Source: Calocera cornea HHB12733
Lineage: Eukaryota; Basidiomycota; Dacrymycetes; Dacrymycetales; Dacrymycetaceae
Assembly: GCA_001632435.1 (NCBI GenBank)
Contig: KV424003.1
Coordinates: 65,156 to 129,155 of the forward strand
Direction: 5' to 3'
DNA length: 64,000 nucleotides
Numbering within the stretch: position 1 is the stretch's first letter; each line of letters opens with the position of its first letter. The notes under the pieces are model-generated. The model searched no databases. It worked only from the letters and a program-made list of their open reading frames with translations, and was not told where the DNA came from. This document shows positions 10,015 to 21,232 of the stretch, piece by piece. Both the position numbers and the translations under genes were made by a program.

Positions 10015-12556
10015 AGCGCAAACCAAAATAAAGACCGGCACCACCACCACCACCGTCATTATCATCATCGACCTTGCCCAACTTGCACGGCTCAGCATAC
10101 CACTTATCTTTATCTGCATCTCTCCCATCCCTCAAACCTGATCTCTGTGCCAACACCAACCGCATCACCATCTGCCACCACCATCATCATCGCTCCTCGC
10201 GCGCAAAATACTCTGCACCGCACCCGCCCTTGCATCGCATGTGTCCTTCAGCTAGTGGTACCACCCTCGACTCCATAATAAACCCGTGTACGTGTACTTG
10301 TACGCCCTCCCATCCTCCTCGATCTCGATCACTCGCCTAGACCGTCTCGCCCCTGGGACTCCCTGTTGTTCTCTCTATCTCTCTGCTATAATCTGCCCCT
10401 TGTTCTCGTCTCCCTCCTAGCCGTCGTCCTGTGGTCGTCATTGTCGTTTGTTCTGCCGGTCCTCTCCGTTGCTGTTGCTTCTCTCATCACTTAGCCCTGA
10501 ACTCTTGCAACAACTTATCCTGTGGTATAGCGGCGTCGACAGGCTCTGTAGCTGAGCCCCGCGCGCGCGCGCAAAGAACAAACAAATGAAAATCCAACAA
10601 ACGTAATAACAGCATCATCGTGTGTGAGACATTGTGTAATCATGAAACGTGTGAATATGACATGTGGGAACTTGGGCTTCTCAGGTGCTTCTGCGGGGGC
10701 ATATCCTTCGAAGGCGCTTCGGCGCCGAAGAGCGGGAATTAGCCTCCCGCTCTGCAAGGCGGAGAAGGTGCGCCTCAGCTTCTGACCGCGCTCGTTCCTT
10801 TTAACCCGTCCGTCTGCCCTCGGGGTAGCAGCGGGGAATCGGCGGCCCGGCGTCCGGTTTTCCTGAGCAACCACGCAAAACACGCCCGCGGCGCCGAGCC
10901 GAGCCGAGCCGAGCCGGGCGGGCGGAAGACCGGTGCTGTGCTGTGCTGTAGCGTCGTACTGTACTCGGGCTGGGACGCGATGCCCTAGTTATGCACGATG
11001 GCTGGCAGATGACTCGGCGGCCGACTCGGGAGTCGGGCGCTGGCCAGTCATTGGCCGGTACATGTACGGGCTAGTGCGTCCAGCGATGAGTCGGCGGCCG
11101 GGTCGGACCCATTGGCCTGGTCGACAGGCCGAGACTCGGTCTCTCCGTCTTCACGCTTCGCGCCCGTTCGTGCGGTAGAAGCCTAGCGGACGACTCGGCG
11201 GCCGGCGAGCGGCAGGCAGGCGATTGCGGAGCAGCCTGAGCAGCGGCTGCGGATGCTTGCACGTATATGAGAGAAATTGCCACCCCACGAGGTGCCGCTT
11301 GGATTCGATTCGTTCCTGAGGGAGGGGGACCATCTGATTCCTGATTCCAATCGCGACCACTACCTCCCCTCTCGGCGCCCGCTCCTGCCGTACCTATCGG
11401 TCCCCTACGCTTCGCCCTCATTCGGCGGGTCGAGACTGCCATTGCCCCTTCCTGGGCGTCCGAGCCTGTGCCGCGGGGCGGACAGGACGTGCCTGGAGAA
11501 GGCGAGCCGGGAAAAGGGTATCACGCCACGGGAAGCGTGTGCTGTCCAGTGTCCGCTGCGCCTCGCGTGGGGGCGGCGCCCGCCGCTTAAAGGAATGGCA
11601 CCAGGCACGACACGCGAGCGAGACTGGCCGATATGAAGCGGCAAGTAGGGTAGGGGATGGGGTCGACCGTGGGCGTGGGTAAATGAAAGGCTCGAAGCTG
11701 GGTCCGGCCGGAGTCCGACTGCCTCCCCGCCAGACGACAACGCGACGGGAAAATCAGACGAGGCACAACACGCGAGATGCCTGTTCGGCCGATGAGCCTT
11801 GCCGGGCGAGCGGAAAGGAAGAGTATGGTCCACGAGGGGGAGCATGATACGCCGGGTTTTGGATAAATGAAGGGGGGCGGGAAGAGGGGACGCATGAGGA
11901 CAGGCACGAAGGGAGCGTTACCGTGACAGCCTCAGCGCTCGGCGGGCTTGGTTATTAGCCTCAGGAACCCGCAGTAGAAGCAGAGCTGTCAGCACCGCCC
12001 GTATCGGAGGTGACTGATAACCAATGGGTGGGAGGACACTGATACCGTTCCTGGTCCGAGTCAGTGGCGAGTTAGATCGGCCCCAATTGAGCTGGTGGAC
12101 GACCAGTCCTAGCTATCGGCGGCCGGGGGGTCTGCAGACGATGGCCAGAACATTTCCAGATGGACAGAAGCGTGTTGTACAGCCCATATGAACAGCGAAG
12201 CAGGTCATTCTAGAACCGCTCGTAGCGTATCAGCGCGGAAGGATGTTTAGGACAGCATGGTTGCGATTCCGCGCCGCGCGTTCCCTTGTTCTCGTGGAGC
12301 GGAAAGCAACGGTGCCCGGAGGCGAACTCGGAGTTATGGGGCCGCTGTGGCTGAGCAGCTTGCTTCCGTATTGCCTCCGTCAGACCTGCCCTAAAGATGG
12401 TCCTGTACATTTTCAGTCACCGTTACCGCCAGCCAAGTCAGCTCCACTCATCGGCACCAGCGAGCGCCGCCCTCTCCGTCGTCCTCGCCTTCTTATACCT
12501 GCATCGTCAAGAGAGCGCATTTATCGTTCTCTTCCCAGCAGTTCACTCCAGCAAAC
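10015..12556. other. Gene-free stretch downstream of the 8488 gene
   Basis: About 2.5 kb. The first 500 bases are CT-rich and contain CACCAC and TCATCA runs, fitting a 3' UTR. A GC alternation lies near 10557 and a (GCCGA)n run at about 10894-10916. Around 11590-11900 two stretches share words (CGACACGCGAGCGAGACTGG versus CAACACGCGAGATGCCTG; GTAAATGAAAGG versus ATAAATGAAGGG), suggesting an old duplication. No gene is supported. The last 100 bases hold the eS30 promoter. Confidence 0.5.
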
Positions 12557-13122
12557 ATGGGAAAAGGTACGTCCGCTGTCTGTCTGCTAGAATCCTCGAG
12601 TGCAATGACTGACATCACATCCAGGTGCGATACTGTCTGACGACGGCGGATCAATGCTAACATGTCATCCATCCAGTCCACGGTTCCCTTGCCCGTGCGG
12701 GTAAGGTCAAGCAGCAGACACCAAAGGTCGAGAAGCAGGAGAAGAAGAAGAAGCCGAAGGGCCGCGCAAAGAAGCGCATGCTCTACAACCGTCGGTACGT
12801 CCGCCCACCTCACCCTTAATACGACCATTGCTGACCATCCATCCAGCTTCGTCAACGTCACTGCCGCTCCTGGAGGCAAGAGGAGGATGTGAGTACCGCG
12901 TTCTCGCTGCCTCGTTGTGCTGTCATTCCTTTTTGGAGCACTTTTCTCTCTACACGATGATAAGATCACTTCGCATAGTTCACACTGAACACACGGTGTT
13001 GACAAACCTTGCATCTTCCAAATGTCTTTCGCTCCTATCTGATCCTTTATTATTGTCGCCTTTCGCGTTTTGGAATTATCATACTGATACTTCTTACCAG
13101 GAACGCGAACCCCGAGAAGTAG
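12557..13122 (+). CDS. RPS30: 40S ribosomal protein S30 (eS30), 63 aa
   Basis: Small basic protein of the cytosolic 40S subunit near the mRNA channel. Four exons: 12557-12566, 12677-12794, 12847-12888, 13101-13122 (192 nt). The protein begins [20 protein letters not shown], continues with a Lys-rich helix and [14 protein letters not shown], and ends GGKRRMNANPEK, matching eS30 throughout. It starts directly with MGKVHGSL and has no ubiquitin-like domain; in animals eS30 is made as a FUBI fusion, while fungi usually encode it alone. The first exon is 10 nt and the last 22 nt. The last intron (12889-13100, 212 nt) is much longer than others here. Intron-rich 5' ends are common in fungal ribosomal protein genes. 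Confidence 0.95.
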
Positions 13123-13377
13123 ATGCATTGCTCATGTGCACTACGGGTTGGATTGTGTCATCGGCATTGTCTGGCGCCAGAGGTTGATATGCCAGCATGT
13201 ACGGAGTTGGAATGGGAGCGGATACCTATATGGGACTGCCCTAGAGCCATCGTCGTTTGTATGGATAGGGGCTATGCAATACTATGCCATGCTCTCCTTC
13301 ACACAGCAATTTCGTTCGATCAGATATTTGGCTGCATAGGGTATCTCATGAGGGGTATCAAGGATATACAACGACAT

Positions 13378-14962
13378 TACGCCGGCGGCAGAAACGTTGC
13401 CCATAAGATACAGCTAACAACGCCCCATGTAATGCTCCACCCCACCCACAGCTTCCCCCAGAACCGTCCTCCATCGCCAAACTGCCCCGACAGCAGAGCC
13501 GCTGCACCCCAGTACGCAACCGGCAAGCCCGACACCTGCCGGAGCATGATCTGCACATGCGCCGAGACGAACAGGATGAGGCTGTATCCCAGTGTGTGCA
13601 GCGCGAAGGGCAGGAACGGCCGGGCGAATGCTGCTGAAGGTCCGCCAAAGTAGCTCTTGATGCCTGATATGATCGTCGTGGATGCGTAGAAGAAGTTGAG
13701 CGCGTAGACGGGGGCGGAGATGAGGAAGTTTGGTGTCTGTGCGGGTTCCCAGTACCGGAGGAAGCCGACGTTCCTGTGTCACCTCGTCAGCCCAAGTCTC
13801 CGGAGGTAGAGACAAGCACCTACCAATAATGCTCTTGTACAAAGGCATAAGACGTCCAATGCGTCCACTCGCCGTTCATGCACCACGGGCGCATCCTCGT
13901 GCTGCTGCAGAAGGCATGTAATTTGCCCCAGCGCTGCAGCCCGTATTCGACCGCCAGGACGCAGAGAGGGAGCGAGACTACCGCGAGACAAATGCAGAGG
14001 AGGTAGGCTGTTGTGGGTCCGAGTAGCTTGAACCGCCGCGTGGCCTGTAGATCGTCAGCCGAGTGGGATCTGGCAGGGCGCGGACATACCTTGATATCAG
14101 CTACCAGGCTCCGCAGTGCAGGCTCAGCGAGCTTGTACCAGAGGGGGAAGGCCCAGAGGAGGACGCCGCTCGATCGAAACAATTGGGCGATCACGATGTC
14201 GGCTGTGGCGCGGAGCAAGTTGTTGTTCAGAGCACTTCTCATGCCTGGACCAACACGTCAGCACGGATTGCCCATGAGAAAGACTGGACGGACCGTGGAA
14301 CGCGAAAAACGCGAAGAAGGGCTCGGTGTAGGGTGCGTACATGACGACCGGCGGTGAGGAAGGCATGCAGTATAGTAGAGACGTGAGCAACGCGAATGAT
14401 GTGGCTTTTGTAAGATCACAGGTCAACCTGTTGGATGCGTTCAATAGTCGAACTTGCCAACATGTGGACTGACGGACTCGTACAGCTCGAGCGATGCAAG
14501 AACTCCAGCTACAGATGCTGCCCAGCTGCCGAGAACGGCGAGGTCTGTGTACGAGATACTTCTCCCAGTGACAGATGAGAGTGCGACAGCCAGGGTGCTG
14601 GAGACCCACGGCAGGCCAAAGCCCCAGGCGAGCTCATGCTCCCATTCCGGCGTGCCGCCTCGGGCAGCGACGTTCGTAAAGTGGAACGCGTCCCATCGCA
14701 GTACCGGCGTGCTGGATTCCACAAGGGCAGATGCGTCGAATAACGGGAGCCTTAGCCAAGATGTGCACAAGTTGATGATAAGACTTGTTGCGACACGACT
14801 CAGAAGCGCGGCCGTCAGGATGATGATCTTGTGATTCTCAGGCTTCGCAGGGTCGAGGCGAGCCAGAAAAGGTGGCAAGGCGCGCATGGCTGTTCCCACG
14901 GGTCGTGGAGGTCGAGCATGGGACGCAGCGTGTGCCGGTCGCTCCCGGGGGTCGTCCTCCAT
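13378..14962 (-). CDS. GPI18: GPI mannosyltransferase 2 (Gpi18/PIG-V), 463 aa
   Basis: Adds the second mannose to the GPI anchor precursor in the ER lumen, using dolichol-phosphate mannose. Exons: 14962-14454, 14404-14294, 14244-14090, 14044-13824, 13773-13378 (1392 nt). PIG-V hallmarks visible: a luminal acidic segment after the first membrane helix with RWDAFHF, the YAPYTEPFFAF segment, a long run of hydrophobic helices, RFLP-type loops, and a late HWNVGFLRYW-like segment formed across the last splice (QEHYWNVGFLRYW). Length fits the 430-500 aa of fungal members. An alternative start is the later in-frame Met at MRALPPFL, which would shorten the cytosolic N-terminus by about 25 residues. 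It lies tail-to-tail with eS30 (255 bp between stops). Confidence 0.85.
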
Positions 14963-15793
14963 CTCCGTTACGTGACGAAGAGAGGGCGGATAATCAACGT
15001 GTCATCTGCGGAATACCTTGGCAGGTCAAGAGGTAATGTCCAGGGCTGGGTTGGGTGGGTTGAGAGCCTAAAGTGAGACGAGAATAGGCGTAGACTCGAG
15101 CCTCCCAAGCCGGGGCGGAAGCAAAGCGTGGCTGTCAAAGGGAGACTTGGGCTGGGCGCGTGGGTTGGCTTCGGCCTGTTTCCGAATCGGGGTCGGCCGT
15201 GGATGCAAGCGGGAACGTCGCCTTTTCGCCGAGCGGAACCAAGCGAGGAGTGTCTTACGGCAGCAGTCAAGCTACAGGCCTCCCGAACCCGTATATTATC
15301 CTGCCCCGAGCCGCAGCGACTGACAATCAAACGGTTGTCTGCCTTTCGCTTTCGTTTTGCAGATTCCCCCACACCCGCGAAAACGAAGCACCAAAGATTC
15401 CCCGCTCCTATTCACTTGGGAGAATGCATGAGTCCCTTATCGTGTGACTCCCCCCGCTCTCCGCTTCGGCATTGCCTTGGCAATTAGCTCCTCCGGTCCC
15501 GATCAAAATTACACCGATAGGTCAATTGTGATTTGTTTGTGAGCAGAACTAGGGTTTCGATGCCCGATAAGGTCACCATCTTACGCCTTTACCCAGCGCC
15601 TCACAACCAATCTTTGTCCGAACATTGTATACGACCCTAATTTCTTCTGGCCTCTGACATCTTCTGACCGTTTGGCGCCTGACCTTGGCTTCTGGCGCTG
15701 CGCACCACCCGTTTATCACACGACGCCTTTTCTACGTGTCTATAACTTGAAGCAACCGGCGTCTTGCTTTCTCACGGTCCCTGTACTCGCAAA
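14963..15793. promoter_or_regulatory. Divergent intergenic region, GPI18 and F-box gene
   Basis: 831 bases between two divergent start codons. No coding run and no repeat stand out. The segment just before 15794 is pyrimidine-rich with CTTCTGG/CCTCTGAC words, fitting a leader or core promoter. Confidence 0.4.
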
Positions 15794-17063
15794 ATGGCCG
15801 GCGTCGTACTGAACAGCAACATTACCGCTCTCCCCAACGAGCTCCTCAGCATGGTCTTCGAGTCGTACGTCGCCTCCTGGGAGACGGACGTGAACGCGGC
15901 ATGGGGAGAGCTCTGGAAGTTCCTCTCCACCGTGGGTCGCGTGTCCACGCACTGGAGGGATATTTCTCACGGGACGCCGCTGCTTTGGCGAAACATCTTC
16001 TATGGCGACAGCGAGGAATACTGCCCAAAGGACGAGGACCTGCCCATAGACATCCAGACGTGGCTGATGCGAAGCTCAGAGTCGCCCGTGCGTCTATGGG
16101 TGCTTGGGCTCGCTCGAGTCTTGGAGCTGGACGACATGCTGGCTCCACCAGCCAAGAACCGCGTCCGAGATATACACATGTATCTCGACAACGACCTTGC
16201 TGTTCCCCCGCCCCCATCTGAACAGTCGGCCCCGATCCCTCCCACGGTCCCGCTCCGCACGTCTTGGCCAGCACTGAAGCACCTCTCCATCTCCGTGCGG
16301 CAAGGCATCGAGTCTGCGCGTGGGCTCGCGAGTCTCATCAGCAAGCTCTCAACGATCGAGACGCTGCACCTCGAAGGCTGGCCGACGGAGCCGTTTGTCC
16401 CGCCTGCAGACGTGCCTGTTCTCCCTCATCTGCGGAGCATCCAGCTGGTCAACGTCTACGCCTTCGACTGCGGGATGATCCTCTCCTGCTTCACCGCACC
16501 ACGACTACGAGCCATATCGATGATGCTCATCAGCGGGGAAGAGGAGGGCCTCCCAGCAACACTCACGGCCGCGTCAGCATCGAACTTTGCACACATCCGC
16601 GAGCTCTCTCTGATGGGCCGACTGCGCGCCGTCATCCTCCAGAGCATCCTGCGCGCCGCACCATGTACACGGTCGCTCAGCCTCGCCTTCAAAGACCGCC
16701 AGCACTCGGCCTTCACGCACGTCGACTTCCTCCGGGTCACGGCGACGACGCCCATCGACCACATCTACGTCCCCGCGCTCGAGGTGCTCAGGCTCGACCA
16801 CCAGATGTTCTGGGTCAACCCGCTCATGCCCATCGTGCAGAGCAGAATGGACCTGCCGACCGTGGCGAGCCTGACCAAAATCGGCGTGCCGTTCGAGTTC
16901 GAGGCGACGTACCCGGAGATGCTCCAGCCGCTTATGGCGCTCGGAGTGGACGTCGTTGGCTGGGCGCCAGATTCCCTTCCTTGTACGTGTGCCGGTGATT
17001 GCAGATTGAGAGAGCCCTGCTGACATCATCACAGACTTCCTTGACAAACGAAGACGCATATGA
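15794..17063 (+). CDS. F-box protein with LRR-like repeats, 405 aa
   Basis: Likely substrate receptor of an SCF ubiquitin ligase. The N-terminus shows a basidiomycete F-box: ITALPNELLSMVFESYV, then VSTHWRDISHGTPLLWRNIF, the arrangement LP-x-E-(I/L/V)...CW-x-(I/L)...TP-x-LW. Downstream are degenerate leucine-rich segments (LKHLSISV, IETLHLEGW, LRSIQLVNV, LRAISMML) compatible with a short LRR domain. Two exons, 15794-16982 and 17035-17063; the 52-nt intron (GTACGT/ACAG) gives the ending FLDKRRRI. Without splicing the frame would end at 17023 in a cysteine-rich tail, which looks less likely. An in-frame ATG lies 30 bases upstream (15764), but 15794 has the better context (AAAATGG). Such genes form huge families in Agaricomycetes; the target is unknown. 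Confidence 0.8.
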
Positions 17064-17553
17064 CCACGCCTGCTCTCGTCCCAAAAGAGCACACCCGCTC
17101 ACAAGCCACATGCTGCATTTTCCTCTGTATCCATTCTCACCCATGTATCTATCCGCTCTGCTCAGGAACCTAGCTGTCACGACACTCACACACTCTAGAC
17201 GCTGTAAATGATGTAATGCATTCCGTATGGCACTCACACGCACACGACATGCGCAAGAGACAGGCGCACAAGCTGTCTCTGTAACGACTGCATTGGACGG
17301 TAACAACACAACAGTCAAGACATAGTCAAGGACAAAAGCATACAGCCTACTTGTGCCATAAGGGGGCGTGGTCTAACATATTTTAGGGTGTAAGGGCCTG
17401 CCAAACGAATGGTGTGTCACTCGGGGGCAGGGAGCGAGTTCTTAGGAATGAGTAGAGGCAAGAGATGGAGAAAGCAATCAAACAGGATGCGGAATGGAGG
17501 GCAAGAATTGGAAACACGACCTAATCACACACTTCATCCTGCATTTGGGGCCC
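17064..17553. other. Convergent intergenic region
   Basis: About 490 bases between the stops of the F-box gene and the 17554-20827 gene. It is relatively AT-rich, holds 3' UTR-like sequence and no gene that I can see. Confidence 0.5.
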
Positions 17554-20500
17554 TCACTGCTTGTCGAAGAACTTGACCATGTCACCGACCTTTGCCGTTT
17601 TCTTCCCCGCGCGGACAGCCTTGAGGCCCTCGAGGCTCTTGACCTCCCTTCCGGCGTCCTTGACCTCCTTGCGGATCACGAGCGGGTCGACGAAGCCCAG
17701 GCCGACCTGCTTGGGCCGCGTGTGCGTGGGGGGGATCTTGATCGGCGCGGGGCTCTGGTTGGAGAGGGGTGCGTAGGTGCTGTGCGGGCGCGGGCGGGGC
17801 CGCGTCGTGGTAAAGAACTCGCCCTGCTGCTTCCCGGCGGCGTTGGCAGCGTTGGCGTTGAACGAGCTGGGCGGGGGCATGGCCGGCGCGCTCGACACAC
17901 TGTACGACGTCGTGTGCGCGCGCTGCGCCTTGGGCCGGCCGACCTTCTCGGGCGAGCTCTCGAACTTCTCCGTGCCGGGCGTGTCGGGCGTGGGGAGCAG
18001 GGCCTTGCCCTCCTCCTTCTCCCTCTCCCGCGCGCTCTTCAGGCTCTCGGTCTTCTCCGTCTTCTCCGTCTTCCCCCCCTTCCCGCCGAGCGCGGCGGTG
18101 TACCTCCTGCGCCCAACAGGGCTAGGGGCGAGCGGGGCCACCTCCCTCTCCCTCTCCCTGTCCCCAGCGGGCAGCTTGAGCCCCGCACTCCCCGGGCTGA
18201 CCTCCTCGCCCCTATAGTCGCCCATGGGCCTGGGAAGCCGTCCCACCGCAAGAGGGGTGGTCCCCGGGCTGTTGCTGTTGCTGTTGTTGTTGACGAGGCT
18301 CATCGGGCTCCCCGTGCTCGGCAGGGGCAGGGAGGTGGTAGCCGGCGGGGTGCGCGGGCCCGTCTCCGCGAGCGAGCCGGGGCCAGAGTGCAGAGAGTGC
18401 GCGGCCTCCGTCGCGTCGGAGGCGATGCTCCCCGCGTCGGCACCGTCCATGCCGTCGTCGTCGTCCTCCTGCATCACCACACGCCCACGTGCATGGCCAG
18501 CACTGGCGTGCTCGTCCGTGTCGTCCGAAGCCGCCGACCGGGCGAGAGAAGTGTTGCGCGAGACGTCCGGCTCGCCGTCTGCCAGGAACATGCGGCTGTA
18601 GTCCGTGAGGGTGTCCGCGAGGCCGCTCAAGCTCACACGGTCCTCCTCCGCCGGGAGGCGGCCCGCAGTAGTAGGCGCCAAGTGCGTGCCTTCCCTGCCG
18701 TTGTTGCCGTTGCCGTTGCCGTTGTCGGTGCTGGTGCCGTTCCCGTTATTCCCATAGCCAGTGTTGGTGCTGGTGCCGGTGCGCGCCGAGCCCGGCTTAG
18801 CAGCCAATACGGCCCTCTGGGCCTGTGCCATCGCCCTCAGATCATCCTCGCTGCTCTTCACGCTCGACACGACGCGCTGGACGCTGCTCTCCCGGGTCTC
18901 GGGCACGGGCACGCCCCTACCCGCACCCCTACCGAGGCCCAAGCCCACCCCCGGCCCGTCCGGCAAGCCGTGCTCCTTCCTCCAGGCGCTGTTGATCGCC
19001 CGGCCCAGCTCCGTGTCCTCCGGCGCGGGCGGCTTTGCCTCCCTGAGCGCGATCGTGGCTCCCTTCAGCTCCTGCAGGCCCTTCCTGAGCTCGCCCACGC
19101 CGAGCTCAGCAGCGTCCCACGCCGGCTCCCTGCCCACGACATACTCCTCAACCTCCTTCATGCGGTCTTCCAGCGCCCGCACGTGCGCGACGGTCCACCG
19201 CTCGAGCTTCTCGAGCCGGGAGGCCATGGCGAGGACCGAGTCGGGGAGGTTGAGCGCGCCCGAGGGGGTGTGCGAGAGGTAGGGCGAGCGGCCGGGGAGC
19301 GGCGCGGAGAGGAAGGAGGGCGCCGGCGAGTGCGAGAGCGTGCTGCCTGCTTGGACCTGCTGGGCGTGCGCGTGAGGGTGGGACGTGGTCGGCGGGCCGT
19401 GCATCGGCGTCGAGGGGGCAGAGAGGTGCCCCGCCCCGGCCTGCTGCGCGCGCGGGGGGAGGGACTGCGTCCTCGTCCTCGTATGATCCTGCGGGCCTGT
19501 GGTGGGCGGCCCGTTCCCGTTCCCATTCCCGTTGAGCAAAGCGAACGCAGGGTCATCAAACTTCTTCTCCCCCTTGGCGGGCCAGTCCTTCTTCCCCCCC
19601 TGACCGCCAGGAGAGCCGGAGGCGAGGTCCACCGAAGTGCGGGGAGAGAACCAGCTCGAGCGGCCCCTGCCGTTCCCCTCGCGCTCGCGCTCCGAGGCGC
19701 CGACGGAGGAGGAGCGCTGCTTACGCAGCTTGCCCCCGCGGGATTCGGCGATGACCAGCTGGGCCGGGGTGAGCTCCTTGCCCTCCCTGCCGTTCGCCTC
19801 GCGTTCCTTGGAGGGCGTCAGGCGCGCCTTGGCCGCAGTCCACCAGGAGGGGGTGCCCTTCCCCGACCCGGGGGTGCCGGGCGTCGCAGGGGCAGCCGAG
19901 TTCGGTGTGGGAGGGCCCGAGAGGCCAGGGCCGGGCCCGGTGGTGGGCGGGAGGGCGCGGGGCGACTTGGAGGGCGTGCCGAGCATGCGGAGGACCTCTT
20001 CTTCCATGTCCAGCCTTTCGATCTCGCTCACCGACTGATGGGAGCTTGCATGAGCACCTGTCTTCCAGCACTGGATAGGGAAAGGAGGTGGGACTGACCT
20101 GGGACGCCTGCCGCCCGCGCTCCTGGGCAAGGATCCGCTCCGCCTCCCTCCTGCTCTCCTCGCGCGCCCTCAGCGCCTCCTCATCATCCGTCAGTCCCCT
20201 TGCCTTCCCTCCGCCTCCGCCTCCGCCTCCCACAAGGCCAGCAACAACGCCCATGATCCCGCCTCCGCGCGCCTGCTTCCCCTGCTGCGCCCGCTGATAC
20301 TGCGCGGGGTAGTCCCCCCAGGGCTGATCCTCGAGCCCGTACTCCTCCCCGCTCCCGCTCCCGCTCTCGCTCTCTCCTTCTTCAGCACCCGCATCCGGCG
20401 ACCCAGGCACCGATCCGCCGAGGTACAGGGCGCGCCTGTGGGGGTCGTTCTGGGGTGTGATGCGTCCTGTGGGCACGCCCTTGCCCGAGGAGACGGGGGG

Positions 20501-20827
20501 TGCGAAGAAGTCGGGCGTCTCTGGCAGGCCGAGGGGTCTGGGCGGGGGCATGTTCATGTTGGCTGCACTGCCCGCGGACCCCCTCCTGGCGTTTCCCGCT
20601 GCGTGGGCGGCCTGCTGCGGGGTGCGATGGACGGGGGGGCCGGGGCTGGCGCCGACGGCGTGGTGGGGGACGTGCCTGGGCGGCTGGGGGTAGGAGTAGG
20701 GGTAGGGCATGACGCCGCCCGGAGTGGGGGTCTGGGACCAGTTTGGGGGCGGCGGGGGCGGTGCGAGGGTGTAGGTCGTGCTGCTGTGGCCGGGCTTGCG
20801 GAAGGGGGAGGGCGCGGGGGAGGCCAT
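17554..20827 (-). CDS. Unrecognised large low-complexity protein, 1069 aa
   Basis: Two exons, 20827-20099 and 20034-17554 (3210 nt), joined by a 64-nt intron that continues RILAQERGRQASQ into SVSEIERLDMEEEVLRML. I do not recognise the family. The N-terminus is Pro-rich (TLAPPPPPPNW), with an acidic Ser/Glu/Gly patch and a Gly run. A charged helix around the splice (DDEEALRAREESRREAE) and one near the middle (SRLEKLERWTVAHVRALEDR, then MKEVEEYV) probably form coiled coils. Between them lie Ser/Thr/Pro/Asn-rich disordered segments with several Asn-Gly runs. The basic C-terminus ends KVGDMVKFFDKQ and looks conserved. No membrane segment is seen. A cytoskeletal or septin-type scaffold is conceivable but not shown. 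The frame is open further upstream through an Asn-Val repeat, so the start is uncertain. Confidence 0.6.
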
Positions 20828-20893
20828 GTGCGGTTGCGGAGATGGGCAGGGCGGGTGTATGTGGGAGTGTCCTGTTGCAGAGTGCAGTAGTGC

Positions 20894-20944
20894 GTTGACG
20901 TTGACGTTGACGTTGACGTTGACGTTGACGTCGATGTTGACGTC
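20894..20944 (-). repeat. Hexanucleotide microsatellite (GTCAAC)n
   Basis: About eight units of GTTGAC (GTCAAC on the minus strand) with one changed unit, 67 bases upstream of the chosen start of the 17554-20827 gene, probably in its leader. On the minus strand one frame reads Val-Asn repeats and stays open into the gene, so length variation could alter an extended N-terminus. Confidence 0.85.
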
Positions 20945-21232
20945 AGACCGCTTTCCTTGTCGATCGCCCCCGTCGCCCGAGGAGACGGCGGTGAGAGTGA
21001 GATGGGATGGGGTGGGATGAGGAGCGACGGGAGAAGAAGCAACCGCCCTCACCCAGGGCCGTGACGCGCCCGTACCCCCGGGACGCGTTATATCACGTGG
21101 ACACGTGACCCCACTGCAACTGTCCTCCTTCTCCTTCTCTCGTCCCACAGTACTGAGTATTCCTGCAAGCAGTTCCACCGCCCGATCGCCCTCGTCCCGC
21201 AATCCGCAATCCGCAATCCGCCCCGTCCGTCC

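Noticed and set aside
12493..13128. A minus-strand frame of 211 codons over the eS30 gene.
   Set aside because: The plus strand encodes a perfect eS30 protein through four exons; the antisense frame has no recognisable content.
17494..20097. An 867-codon open frame on the plus strand, antisense to the 17554-20827 gene.
   Set aside because: High GC and biased third positions keep the opposite strand free of stops. The product is Arg/Ala/Gly/Leu-rich without domains, while the minus strand has a splice to a matching exon and normal composition.
20880..20945. A CRISPR-like array.
   Set aside because: The repeat units are 6 bp with no spacers and the host is a fungus; this is a microsatellite.
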